A DNA stretch of 64,000 nucleotides from Reticulitermes lucifugus (Eukaryota > Arthropoda > Insecta > Blattodea > Rhinotermitidae). Position numbers and translations under genes: made by a program. Numbering within the stretch: position 1 is the stretch's first letter; each line of letters begins with the position of its first letter. The notes under the pieces are model-generated. The model was not told the DNA's origin. It saw only the letters and a list, made by a program, of their open reading frames with translations, and searched no databases. This document shows, one piece after another, positions 46,701 through 56,440 of the stretch. The stretch lies in assembly GCA_026260175.1 (NCBI GenBank), contig JAKCWW010000773.1, positions 1-64,000 of the forward strand, given 5' to 3'.

Positions 46701-49700
46701 TCACAGTGAAATGTAAGAAGATGTTGCCGAAGTGATTTTGCTTTTCTGTCCATTTAGTGTTTTTTTAATCAACTTAGCTAAAGTTCATCCTTTGTTTAGT
46801 TTCTGTTGTGAAACTCGGCATCACATAAAGAGTATCTTGTTAAGCTTTACTATCTGATAACGTGCTTGAATGTTTCATCATTTTGTGTGCATAAATCGGC
46901 CATGGATGTTACTTCTCTGTAAATACGCACTTGATAGGAAGAAATGTTGGCAGGTCCTGCAATTCAAACTAAATGTATAATGATCTGAATATTACTCACA
47001 CACACAGTTTCACTATCACATATGCAGTACCTACTCTATTTTTGACAGAATTAAATATAAAACTGAGTTAAAGCTCCCATTGTGCAATCATTGTGTGCAT
47101 CACCTCACATAGAGATATTACCATTTTATCACCTGGAGCATCATCACCATGTTCATGAAATATGAAACTATTTGAAGTAATTTGGTGTGGGACAATTCTC
47201 TTACAGCTTTAAAAACTAATAATAAAAGAGTAATACTTATGTTCCAGGATAGTATAATTATAACAGACTTTTTTTTTTCCTTAAAGATCTGTATTCCTTT
47301 AGCAGAGATACTATCATGAATGGTAATCTAAATTGTTTTAATTGGAATTTTCTTCCCTTAACACTGAAATACAGGAATTGTATACAGGCACCAGAAACTT
47401 CGTTGACACAATTTTAACGGCTGTAGATTTTGCAGTATAACAGCTGTTCTTTCTAAGTGCATGTTGGTTTACACCATGCAGAACCAGTGTAGGAAGAGAG
47501 CCACGATTTGTGATGCATAAGGTGCTTTCTAAAGTACTGAATTTGTCCAACATCTGTCATGACATTGTGATCCTTTTACTCCCCCCCCCCCNAGAGTATG
47601 ATGGGGAAACTGGAAATTGACCTGTATTAGAGTTACACCTGGTGAAGTACAGTGGATGGTTCTGGTTAACCTTTGTCGCCTAAGAATAGGGACTTTAGAG
47701 CTCCCATTCTTATAAGGCTGGCACCCATATTTTAACTCTGGAATAATGGCATTAGTATTGAAAGAACGCAGTTCTCAGCTGGTGGATCACATGCATGCGC
47801 ATCACACTATTGTGGTGCACAGCTGATAGAGTTAAAATTGAATGTCACAGGCTTGTCTGCAGCTAAGGAAAGGCATGTAGTGAGGTACTTTGCAAAATAA
47901 GAGCCCGTAAAAGTATGCCGGAGTACTTCACCATGGGGTTGTAGCATGTTTGTGTGGGTGCAAGTTCTGAATTCTTGTACGAGTAGTGCCTGTTGTGTGA
48001 CATAATATTGACTGATCTCACCAGATATTTTATTTCTTTATCGTACCTTTAATTCAAATTTCTTACTGTATATTGTGATTGATTTAAGGCTGCTTTGCCA
48101 CATCATGTCCTCTACGTCATTGCTTGTAGTTCTGTTGTTGTTTGGTGATCAAGCAGAGAAAGTCATGCACTTCATATATTTCTTATATTTATACACAAAC
48201 GTTTATTTCTCCCCCTTAAAATACAGCAGACTTGCATGTTTTTGGTTATCTTACATGCTGAGATTGTTTTGTGCAGCTTTAGTTTTGTCGTGTTGCCCTG
48301 TGATGTTACCTTTCTGTTTCATTGTTCATTGAAGTCTGAAGACCTTGTAATCAAAGTGGCATTAATTGAAAAATATCTGTTAAAAGACAAATCCCCATTG
48401 ACACCACAAATTATTTCCAACACTGCATTGTGGGTGCATCCATGTGAATTTGTTCCTATTATTACCAGTCTTGCCTATAGGGATTGAGTCTCACTGCAGT
48501 TTCATAAGTAACATTGACTTTTAATTGACAGCAGTTAATGGATAATTTACATAATCATTCTTTATTCTAGAATTACAGCTGATACCACATGAGTTCGAGT
48601 ATATTATATTTTTCTCTTACAGAATTTAAAATAAATCAGTAAGGGTATTAAAACTACTTTGCCTTTTCGGTAGGCTTTTGATTTTACCTTGTGACTTAGT
48701 TACTTATGAAATTAACCAGACAATACGTGATTAAGAGAAGAGGGTAGGTAACCACTGTGTTCCATGTCAACATTGGTTTCCATACCTGTATTCGTGTCTC
48801 TGAAACATAACAAGGTGTGTAAACACTGGAGCGTATTTTTGCCTTCCATATATAAAAATGTAAGAATTTTTATGGAGTTTGAACAAGTGAAAAGTGTACT
48901 CCAATTCATAATATCCACATTTGCCACGTCTGAACGGTTCAAATGTTTGAAATGTGTACTCTGCGAGGTACCAGGCTTCTGCCGTGGTGTACTCCAATTC
49001 AGAGTGTCTTCATTTTGCAAGTTTGAATTATTCAGATGAGTTACAAATTTACTTTGGTTTGGAGTAGCAGTGTTTTTGAAGTTCAGACTCTTTAGATTGA
49101 TTTGTAGTATCCGCATTTTTCAAGCAAGTTTTAGGTTTTTCTGATGCTACAAGTCCCAGATGAAAAGACACCCCATTTTCCAAGTCTGGACACTTCAGAC
49201 AAGTTAAAAGTATATTTTAATTGTTCACATTTCTTGTTCGTGTTGATGTTCATTTCGTATGCAGATCTCTTATTGACAGACAATAGACAACACAAATACT
49301 ACACTGAATTGAATCTTCATTTTTCGTATTCACAGAATGAATCCGCTGTAACGTACAGGCACATTATTTTTCTTTTTATCTTATTAAGTATACATTTTTT
49401 ATAAACACTTGGCAAAAAAAATTTGTAGATTTAATTATGTTTTCTATTTCATATTATGTACTCAGTAGTTTAAATAGTCCTAGAATTTATTTTTATAATG
49501 GTGGGGAGGGTGGGAGAAGCATGTGTATTGCACTACATCCTTTTGACTCTGCTTTAGAGCAGTAGGTGCATGTGTACTGCAGTGAAATTTTTGCAGGAGA
49601 GGATGATAGCTCTTAGACTTCTCACAGTTCTCAGATGCGGAGTCAAAATATTAGTACCCCAAATACAAAAATAATATTTTACAAGCATTTTGTTTATGCA

Positions 49701-49994
49701 GAATTTTGAGTACAGATTTCAGTGCAATCATGAAATCACTCTACACTTTTCATCTTGGATACCTACAGGTCTGAATGTTGGAGTGTTTGAATGACACGAT
49801 ACAGTGTATGGAACATTAATATCTTATTTTCTCATAGTGTTTTGTATTTTTGTTGTAACATTTAGGGCTTGAAAAATAGTCACCTGCTTGCCTGAGGTAA
49901 ATAGCTTTTGTATGCTGGTGAGCAGAAATTCAGAATTGTCATGTACATTAATGTGATCTGATCCTTCTTTCTTCGCCTTCTTCTGCTGTTTCTG

Positions 49995-50033
<39 letters not shown>

Positions 50034-52961
50034 TTTTATTCTCTCTCTCTCTCGGTCTTCTACTTTAAAATTCGAAGTTGATGATAGTTAGCTGCAAGTA
50101 TCTTGACAATTATTTCTCTTGCATTAACTGCAGTGCAAAATGTTCCAGGTATGTATGTATGATATGCAAGCAGATTACAGTACTTTATATTTCCTTCATT
50201 AAATATCAAATATTAAAAGTTAGTATCAAATTGTATTTTTTTTCAAATGCTTTCTTGTTGTTATTGTTAGTGCAGGTGCAACAAGATGCTGCAAAGATGT
50301 GGTGGTTATTAGTGCCTGCTATGTCTGTCCACATTTAATAAAACCCATGAACTGCTGAACAGATTGTCATGAAATATGGTTCTGAGTGTTCTTCCAAAAT
50401 TTGTGAATGTGTTAACAACTTCATAACTGTTTTCAAGGACTTCAGGTCACTAACAAATTTGTGGTTTGGCAAGTAGGGCTTGGCATCATTTTTCAAGCCC
50501 TGATTATGTTCATAGCTGCATTTACAACTTTATTTTCACATAAATGCAAACAGAGGCATTTATAATTGATTTTAAGTTGTCAAGTGTAGAAAGCGTAGTG
50601 TTTTCTAATAGTGATAATGGGATTATGACAGGTCACCATCTCCAGAGCCAATCTACAGCAGTGATGGGAAACGTTTGAATACCCGTGAATATCGAACTCG
50701 AAAGCGTCTTGAGGAGGAGCGCCATCATCTTATCCAGCAGATGCTGAGTCTGAATCCAGACTTTAAGCCTCCAGCTGACTACAAGTATTATGTTTATCTA
50801 ATTCGTTAATACAGTTAGCCCCTTGATTTATGCAGTTTTGATTTGTCTGAATTTTTCCGTAACTTGATTTTAGCAAGCTTTGTTGCTAACTTTGTTACTG
50901 GGGGGGAAAAGTTCGGAATTTTTCTCACACTGTTGGGAATGCAATTGTCTCAGCCTGAGAGGTACCTGAATCAGTATGCAGTGTATGTTTGTTTGTGATA
51001 CAATATTGATAGTGTCACTTTAATATTTCCAGGCCACCCATCATTCGAGTCAGTGATAAAGTAATGATTCCCCAGGATGACCACCCGGATATCAATTTTG
51101 TTGGTTTGTTGATTGGACCTCGTGGAAATACACTGAAATGTAAGTTTCCTTTTCTCGTCATGCATTTGCATAAATTTGATGGTAGAGGCAGGAGTGAAAA
51201 AATTTTTACAATCAGTATAGCAGCCAGACGGATAATTTGGTTTCTAGAAAAATGTGGATTCTGGTGCCTTGCTGTGCCACTCACCTTTGACTTGGTGTAC
51301 ATGATGCATTCCTGTTGTACTGTTTGTCATAAAAACCTGCAGACAGGGTGGCAAAGAAATAAAATTGAAAAGAGGTTGAATGTTCTGTCCAGAGCCTCAT
51401 AGATTGTAACTCTACAAGCTACTCCTGAATGCCAAGTGAGACGTTTGTCACCATCCAGAACTGGCAACCATATCTTTGAATATGGGGTACAGGTGTAATT
51501 TGATGTGTCACTGTTATTTGACAGAATTGTTTGTCTGCCAGCAAGTACATGATTATTGAAAATTTGACCTTTGTGAAGTAGCATTTCATTCCAGCACATA
51601 TAATCTTACTCCAGCTAACCAAATTATATTTGGGAGGTCCTGGGTTTGATTATTGGCCCAAAGGCCAGTTAACTTGACTGAGGTTTCTCATAGTTTTCCA
51701 TATTATTTCTTGGCAGGTGGGTAGTACATTAAAAGACAGAACATCACCATCCTTTACATTTCATGTTTCATTAATTGCTCTTTTATTTGATGCTACATAT
51801 AGTGTGAGCTACTGACAGCATCATTGTAATAAACCTTGAATACATTCAGATGGCAGGCTCTTGTGAACTTGACAATGAACATTTGGGTTTCGTGAGAAAA
51901 GGAGTTCCTTGATCAGCTGAGGGACCATTGATTTTTTCAACATACTGCAACTTTGGAGTAGGTTATCAGATGTCATAAGGATGCACATCAAGGTTCAATG
52001 TTTCATACTCAGGTCCTGCTGTTGAACTGCCCATCCATTTTGTTTTGAACTTCGTACCAGTCACAGACATTATGCACAGAAGTTGTGTATCAGCAAAGCT
52101 GTATACCACTTAGCATCTGATTACATATATCACAAGGTGGTAAATTTGGAAGTTTATGATGAAAGGTGTCTGACAGTGGACCTGTATGGAATAATTGTGA
52201 TGTTGGAAGCCTTGCAACAGCATAGGAAATGGTTAAATTACTCACTGCAGTAGGAAATTTACTGGGAAGTTGTTCTTGATATTGTTTACGTTTGTTGATT
52301 TCAGCAATGGAGAGAGACACTGGAGCTAAAATCATAATTCGTGGGAAAGGTTCAGTGAAAGAGGGGAAAGTTGGGCGCAAGGATGGCCAACCACTGCCTG
52401 GAGAAGATGAACCATTGCATGCATACGTGACAGCAAATAATCCTGAAGCTGTCAAGAAAGCAGTTGATAGAGTAAGAAAGAAAGTTCTCAAGTGAAATAG
52501 TTCTGCATTGTAGCATATTACATGCATAGTGCATATAATCTTTTGACATTTCCATTTTTTATATGTATTCTATTAACCAAGCCTGTTCATCTGCCTCTTG
52601 TGTTTCAGAGCTCCCCCACTTTGTTCAGCTCCCATGATTATTCCTTCCTTCCTCCCTCTCTTTCTTTCTTTCACGCTTTGGTACAGAGTCCATCAGACAT
52701 CAGCATTTTGGTTTTTTTTAATCTTGGACATCCTATTGTGTTGCATAAATTACAAATTAGTTATTAATTACCATCAACACAACTAATTTTTATTATATTA
52801 CATAGATATGCAGCTACATGTTTCAACCCTTACATAGTTATTCTGAGGCCATTTAAATACATATAAACCAAAATTCCAATTTCAAACATCAGTTATGGGG
52901 TCAGATTGAGATTTAAATCATTGGTGTTATAAAATGCATGTCAGAGTTTTTTAAAACAAAT

Positions 52962-52993
<32 letters not shown>

Positions 52994-55203
52994 GTAGTCC
53001 CCCCGTATCTGTGGGTGATACGTTCCAAGACCTACCGCGGATGCCGGATTCTCGCACAGGTATCCGAGCAGCCACTTTTCGTCTCTCTCCTTCCCCCCCA
53101 CCCTCACTCCATTTGATTCTTTATTCTTCTAATTTATTCATTTATATTTTTACCTTTTGCTGTTGGTTTATTTGGGATTTATTTATCTAGCTTTATCCTT
53201 ATATTTTCCTCCACTGTTATTCTATTCCATATATGTTTTTCCAACTGTCTTAGCTGTTTGCTTTCTCAGTACCCCAGTAGCTATACGTTGTTTGTATCCA
53301 CCCCTCTCTCACCCTATTGGCTGTCATCACATCACACGTTTTGCTACCCCACCGTACTTGCCAGAATCTATGTTATAGGCTTTCTTTCCTACTCGGACTC
53401 TTGACCCGTCAGGATGGGACCGATACGTTGTCCCGAAACGTCGGTAAACAATTACCACACGATGCTGTGTAATAACCCAGAAGACCACAGATTTCATTGA
53501 TCATTTTGATTGTACTCATATAATTGTTAATGAGTCTCTTTGATTGTGCTCATATAATTGTTAATGGGTCACTGTTATTGTGCTAATACAATTTTCAATG
53601 GGTCACATTGATTGTGCTCATATAATTATTAATGGGTCACTTTGATTGTGTTCATATAATTGTTAATGGGTCACTTTGAGTGTGCCCATATAATTGTTAA
53701 TGGGTCACTTTGTGATTGTGCTCATACAATTATTAATTATAAATGTTGCCGAATGAAGGTAGGCATCGTAATTTCTGTGCTGAACTTTCTGTTTAGAACA
53801 GATTCTGTTCTTTCAGATCAAAGAGATCATTCGTCAAGGTGTTGAAGTTCCTGAAGGCCAGAACGACTTGCGACGGATGCAGCTAAGGGAGCTGGCTCTA
53901 TTGAACGGAACTTTGAGAGAAAATGAAGGACCGCGGTGTTCAAACTGTGGTGCATCTGATCATAAGTCATGGATGGTATGTTGTTACATGTGTTTCACTG
54001 TTGTGTTTGAATGAAATTATTATGTTCCAAATCATTAAAACCTGGTTTGATTGTTGCAGTGTCCTGACAAGCCAAATGTAACGAACAACATTGTGTGTTC
54101 AAGCTGCGGAGGGGCCGGACATATTGCCAGGGATTGTCGGCAAAAAAGGCCAGGGGCAGGGGGGCCAAATGCTACTGGTGACAAGAACAAAATTGATGAA
54201 GAGGTAACCAGAGCCCCCCCCNNNNNNNNNNNNNATATTATAGATTTTTGATGCCATCAAAATATTGTGAAATCTTAAGAAGTAATTTGACATGAGTATT
54301 CCTGAATTACTGCTTTTGAATAATCAATTAATGTATTTGTCTCTCGGTTTCTTTTAGTACCTGTCTCTTATGGCAGAACTTGGCGAGGGTCCTCCTCCCA
54401 ACAGAGACAATGACCGTGATTCTGGACAGAACAGGTTTGGACGCCGCTCGGCTTCAAGTGGTAATATGACCTTATTTGATCGTCAGATGGCTCCACGTGC
54501 CATCATGGCTCCTCCACCAAGACTTGAGCATAACATGATGCCTACCCCACCACAGTTGATCCCAAACACTTTGCCTCCCCCTCCATGGAGTCCAGCAATG
54601 CCTCCATCAACCAAACATCCAGGATCAGACATGATGCCACCTAACATGAGCCATCCTCCTCCACCTTCAGCACCTCTTGCTATGCCTCCACCATGGCAGA
54701 CACCAAATATTCCTCCTCCTAATTTGCTACAAGCTCCACCTCCACCACCCCCAACCAGTCAGCCACCACCTGTTACAACTTCACAGGCAGCAATTCCACC
54801 CCTGTTGCCATGGCTACAAGCACAGAACCAGCCACCACCACCTGGATCACAACCCCAACCACCATTAGCAACTGCACAGCAGCCACAGCCACAACCGCCA
54901 CAACAACAAGGCCAGCAGCAGCAGCAGCAGCCTCCACCAGGAACTCTTCCACCCCCAGGACTACCACCATGGCAGCAGCCTCCACCCCCTGTATCATCTG
55001 CACCACCAGGGCCAGTACCACCACCCAACAGGGCCCCTCCACCGGGTATGTTCCCTTGGCATCAGAATTATATAGGAGTACCTCCACCACAGCCTGTCCA
55101 GCCACCACCTCCTCCAGGACACAATGGGCAAGGTGTTGACATCAATACATTGGCAGGGTTGCCAAGCCTACTTGCTGCTCCACCTCCACCCCCACCAAGT
55201 TAA
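37668..55203 (+). CDS. SF1: Splicing factor 1 / branch-point-binding protein (gene span, exons joined)
   Basis: SF1 binds the intron branch point (UACUAAC-like) together with U2AF in the early (E) spliceosome complex in the nucleus. Nine exons join in phase to 638 residues. In order: acidic/Ser-rich N-terminus (1-43); UHM-ligand motif KKRRSRW with Trp58, which would contact U2AF large subunit; helix-hairpin [15 protein letters not shown] (about 90-104); the phosphorylatable RSPSPEP at 114-120; KH domain (about 166-255) with [12 protein letters not shown] and [15 protein letters not shown]2 (257-290, [13 protein letters not shown]). Then come two CCHC zinc knuckles (C297-C300-H305-C310 and C322-C325-H330-C335), [13 protein letters not shown], and a Pro/Gln-rich tail to 638. 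Start: ATG 37668; the ATG at 37661 stops after eight codons. No break is seen. Confidence 0.95.
39150..39400. repeat. Minisatellite, about 64-66 bp units, left part
   Basis: Four units of 'taatgtttaagtgtctgag', then 'tacaatggggctgatggtca', then 'taaggtaacttggcagtaata'. The array continues after the piggyBac element at 42298, so the transposon split it. Confidence 0.9.
40032..41105 (-). pseudogene. piggyBac transposase remnant (DDE_Tnp_1_7)
   Basis: Three minus-strand segments cover most of the transposase. 41105-40617 has LQDYWS and the [15 protein letters not shown] block (RFxxIxxxLHF in the family). 40620-40390 has [16 protein letters not shown] with a catalytic Asp, and [10 protein letters not shown]. 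40397-40032 has [13 protein letters not shown] with a catalytic Asp, then [20 protein letters not shown]. The segments lie in different frames, so the gene is broken by at least two frame changes plus a gap between the first two blocks. Confidence 0.85.
41660..42240. other. piggyBac 5' non-coding part or nested repeat
   Basis: Lies between the transposase remnant and the right end. It contains small ORFs on both strands (for example a plus-strand frame at 41701-41955) without recognisable features. It may be a separate repeat inserted between two copies of the agtactagtac motif. Confidence 0.3.
42298..42375. repeat. Minisatellite, right part beyond piggyBac
   Basis: 'taatgtcttaagtgtctgag', then 'cactgtggggctgatggtca', then 'taaggtaaaaggtaacttgg' continues the array at 39150-39400. 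Confidence 0.85.
42743..42877 (+). CDS. SF1: SF1 exon 2 (residues 44-89), UHM-ligand motif
   Basis: Acceptor acaatttcag, donor ttag|gtaagg. [20 protein letters not shown] includes the basic stretch and Trp58 that bind the U2AF-homology motif; [19 protein letters not shown] follows. Confidence 0.93.
43535..43610 (+). CDS. SF1: SF1 exon 3 (residues 89-114)
   Basis: Acceptor atatttcag; encodes [20 protein letters not shown] and VNPEE. The donor aag|gtgtgc is weak from position +3 on, but phase and protein continuity support it. Confidence 0.9.
43960..44175 (+). repeat. tRNA-derived SINE-like copy (family S2)
   Basis: 'tatttgggaggtcttgggttcagatc' (box B region) at the start and 'ctgagctgctgatggtgtcattaaataaac' at the end; both blocks recur at 51625-51835. 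Confidence 0.6.
44308..44346. repeat. (TTTA)n microsatellite
   Basis: tttatttatttatttattta run, perhaps an old poly-A-type tail of a minus-strand retroelement. Confidence 0.85.
44718..45442. mobile_element. Pogo/Tigger-like non-autonomous DNA transposon
   Basis: The left end CAGGGTTTCCTGCATAAGAA and the right end, reading in as CAGTGTTTCCTGGATACTAA, are inverted repeats. Both are flanked by TA (44716-44717, 45443-45444). Length 725 bp. No intact transposase; a minus-strand frame at 45030-45218 could be a remnant, which I cannot confirm. Confidence 0.65.
45450..46200. other. SF1 intron 3, unannotated part
   Basis: No recognisable feature; minus-strand ORFs of about 100 codons lack any family signature. 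Confidence 0.4.
46212..46540 (-). repeat. tRNA-derived SINE (family S1)
   Basis: On the minus strand the head contains tagtgactatgccacaggct and the box B ggttcaaatcctagc. The 3' part (plus strand 'gtagctccactcattcttaac ... ctatttgg') matches the S1 tail at 26868-26930 in reverse. Confidence 0.65.
47592..47592. other. Assembly ambiguity after a C run
   Basis: A poly-C run ends in one N at 47592. It is a likely sequencing or polishing weak spot. Confidence 0.9.
47680..47860 (+). repeat. Dispersed repeat, family B
   Basis: 'aatagggactttagagctccc', 'ataaggctggcacccatattttaactctgg' and 'taatggcattagtattgaaagaa' match the unit at 16600-16700 in order. Confidence 0.5.
48870..49230. repeat. Degenerate tandem array, about 60-70 bp units
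   Basis: Recurring blocks 'gtgtactccaattca', '(c)cattttgcaagtytgaa' and 'ttcagatgagtta' or 'cttcagacaagtta' occur four to five times with drift. The ORFs here come from the repeat structure. Confidence 0.5.
49994..50055. repeat. (CTA)n then (CT)n microsatellite
   Basis: About 13 units of cta followed after a short gap by ctctctctctctc. Confidence 0.95.
50632..50784 (+). CDS. SF1: SF1 exon 4 (residues 114-165)
   Basis: Acceptor attatgacag, donor acaa|gtatta. It encodes [20 protein letters not shown] and [14 protein letters not shown], then [11 protein letters not shown]. The two SP serines (115 and 117) match the KIS/UHMK1 sites of vertebrate SF1. Confidence 0.95.
51033..51139 (+). CDS. SF1: SF1 exon 5 (residues 165-201), KH domain start
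   Basis: Acceptor atttccag, donor aaat|gtaagt. It holds [20 protein letters not shown] and the KH loop [12 protein letters not shown]. The GPRG loop contacts RNA in this family. Confidence 0.95.
51625..51838 (+). repeat. tRNA-derived SINE-like copy (family S2)
   Basis: 'atatttgggaggtcctgggtttgatt' start and 'gtgagctactgacagcatcattgtaataaacc' end, paired with the copy at 43960. Confidence 0.6.
51838..51965 (+). mobile_element. LINE 3' end (family L), short
   Basis: [14 protein letters not shown], then a 'gttccttgatcagctgaggga' tail, matching RWRALVNTVMNLRVP and FLTS-stop of the family. It begins exactly where the S2 SINE ends. Confidence 0.6.
52305..52471 (+). CDS. SF1: SF1 exon 6 (residues 201-256), KH domain end
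   Basis: Acceptor tgatttcag, donor aga|gtaaga. [20 protein letters not shown] and [20 protein letters not shown], ending AVKKAVDR; the next exon continues IKEII. Confidence 0.95.
52966..52993. repeat. (AT)n(AC)n microsatellite
   Basis: tatatatatatatatata followed by acacacacacacac. Confidence 0.95.
52992..53075. mobile_element. Tigger/pogo-like terminal fragment
   Basis: CAGTAGTCCCCCCGTATCTG, then 'gggtgatacgttccaagacc', then 'ccgcggatgcc' follows the end pattern I know from Tigger-type (pogo) transposons. The matching right end is not seen, so it is one end only. Confidence 0.55.
53502..53740. repeat. Minisatellite, 34-36 bp units, about 7 copies
   Basis: Unit 'tgattgtgctcatataattg', 'ttaatgggtcactt'. 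It ends 77 bp before the acceptor of SF1 exon 7 at 53817. Confidence 0.9.
53817..53975 (+). CDS. SF1: SF1 exon 7 (residues 257-309), QUA2 and first zinc knuckle
   Basis: Acceptor gttctttcag, donor atg|gtatgt. [35 protein letters not shown], then [13 protein letters not shown]. The fourth ligand, Cys310, is the first residue of the next exon. Confidence 0.95.
54060..54203 (+). CDS. SF1: SF1 exon 8 (residues 310-357), second zinc knuckle
   Basis: Acceptor attgttgcag, donor gag|gtaacc. CPDKP completes knuckle 1, and [14 protein letters not shown] (322-335) is knuckle 2, the one kept in vertebrates. KNKIDEE leads into the last exon. Confidence 0.95.
54222..54234. other. Assembly gap (13 N)
   Basis: N run 19 bp after the exon 8 donor, following a C run. 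It does not touch coding sequence but could hide intronic bases. Confidence 0.95.
54358..55203 (+). CDS. SF1: SF1 exon 9 (residues 358-638), proline-rich tail
   Basis: Acceptor ttcttttag. [17 protein letters not shown] opens as in all metazoan SF1. Then follow [20 protein letters not shown] and a long Pro/Gln tail with PPPP runs, a Q-run near residues 545-555, PPWQQPPPP, and the end [11 protein letters not shown]-stop. Proline-rich tails in SF1 bind WW and SH3 domain partners. Antisense frames here are compositional shadows. Confidence 0.95.
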   Translation, partial: YLSLMAELGEGPPPNRDNDRDSGQNRFGRRSASSGNMTLFDRQMAPRAIMAPPPRLEHNMMPTPPQLIPNTLPPPPWSPAMPPSTKHPGSDMMPPNMSHPPPPSAPLAMPPPWQTPNIPPPNLLQAPPPPPPTSQPPPVTTSQAAIPPLLPWLQAQNQPPPPGSQPQPPLATAQQPQPQPPQQQGQQQQQQPPPGTLPPPGLPPWQQPPPPVSSAPPGPVPPPNRAPPPGMFPWHQNYIGVPPPQPVQPPPPPGHNGQGVDINTLAGLPSLLAAPPPPPPS

Positions 55204-55740
55204 TCCTATACCCACTAATATTTCACTCTCGTGACTCAAATAGTGTCTGTAGTTATACATTTTGGAATACATAGAAGAAACTGGTTTATTGCAAGCCTGC
55301 AGTAGCCAGGTATATTAATGCACTGTATTGTTACACATAAATAGCTAAGTGTAGTGGAAGTTACGATTACGAATACTGTATTTATCTTGTGAACTGTATT
55401 CTCAGAGTTATGTTAAATATGATATGCATTACTAGGGTGTGGATGTTTGACAGTTCTTTATTTATATATACATTTTACTTCTAGTAATAGAGTTTTTGGA
55501 CCATTGCTGAAGGATTGTGTTTATTACACTTAGGATACTGTGTTTTTGGACTTTGTGACTCATTTTGTATTGCAAATGGAACTTGACATTTCAAAAACTG
55601 GATGTATATCTGTCCCCAGGGTACAGAGTTGCTAGCTGAGTTGGGTCTGTTAGAAAAGGCTAATCTCAGTCCCTTGTCCAGTGATTGAGGTTAGCTGTAT
55701 TTAATGGATCCAACTGATTATGTACCTCCTACCTTTTTAC

Positions 55741-55775
55741 CTGAAGAAGGAAACAAATGATGTTTCTGAAAAGTT
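55741..55775 (+). ncRNA. Hammerhead-like module, degenerate
   Basis: CTGAAGA (55741-55747), stem GGAAACA/TGTTTCT, GAAA (55768-55771). Same order as the other modules. It would be in the SF1 3' UTR if that is long. Confidence 0.35.
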
Positions 55776-56214
55776 GTGTTCTAGAAAGAATATTAGACAG
55801 TGGAAAAATTTCATGAACCCAGTACCATGTTGCTGAAGATACAGTTGTGGGGTACTTCATGTTCTTACAGAGGAATTCTTGATGGCATATGATGAACGTG
55901 TTGCCTGCGTTACTTGGTGTAAGTGTAGAATGAACACATACATTACTGTATTTACACTCCGTTGTCATCCTCACGTAATGGTTGCACACCAGTTTTGTGG
56001 TACAGTAGTATGCCACAGTGTGTTAGATCAGTTTACATGCTTTTAATTATTGCGAGGTGAATCAAGTTGTGACTGCCAGATGTGACTGTGGTGGTCTTTT
56101 AAGTGTTAAATGTAAGGTTATGTCATGTACAAATGTATATGTAAGTGTGTTAAAGAACAAGAATTGCGTACATAACTTCGGTGACAGAAGTTACTGGAAA
56201 GTAAATTCTTGTAT

Positions 56215-56440
56215 AATGAAGAGGGGATGAAAGGATAATATTAAGATGGATCATAAGGAGGTACCTTGAGGAGAAGGAACTGATTCAGAACTGTGTCCAG
56301 TTGTTGGCTGTGGTTTTGGTACTGTCTTAGCCTTCAGGTTCTGCTGGCTAATTAGCGAGGTGGATCACAAGGAATAGGTGGTGGTCAGTGGCTCAGGATT
56401 GTGTCCATTGGGGGGCTTTGGTATTGCTAGTACCACTGCC
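56215..56440 (+). mobile_element. LINE 3' end (family L), degenerate
   Basis: 'gataatattaagatggatca', then 'gaactgattcagaactgtgtcca', corresponds to NIKMDLKEV...DWI..AQDR. A second partial 'ggtggatcacaaggaatagg', 'gtggctcaggattgtgtcca' suggests a local duplication. Confidence 0.5.

Larger units (their letters stand above)
52760..53500. repeat. Chimeric repeat block bounded by opposed hammerhead-like modules
   Basis: The left module is on the minus strand (about 52850-52815: TCAGAAT, AAC/GTT stem, GAAACATGTA). The right one is on the plus strand (53411-53445: AGGAT, GGGAC/GTCCC stem, GAAACGTCGG). Both have the 'attaccRtcaacac/attaccacac' flank outside. Between them lie an (AT)n(AC)n run, a Tigger-like end (52992) and a C/T-rich block. 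Several elements seem nested or fused. Confidence 0.4.

Noticed and set aside
54759-55108. Gly/Cys-rich and Val-rich minus-strand ORFs opposite the last SF1 exon
   Set aside because: They are antisense readings of CCA/CCT/CAG-rich proline codons in SF1 exon 9.
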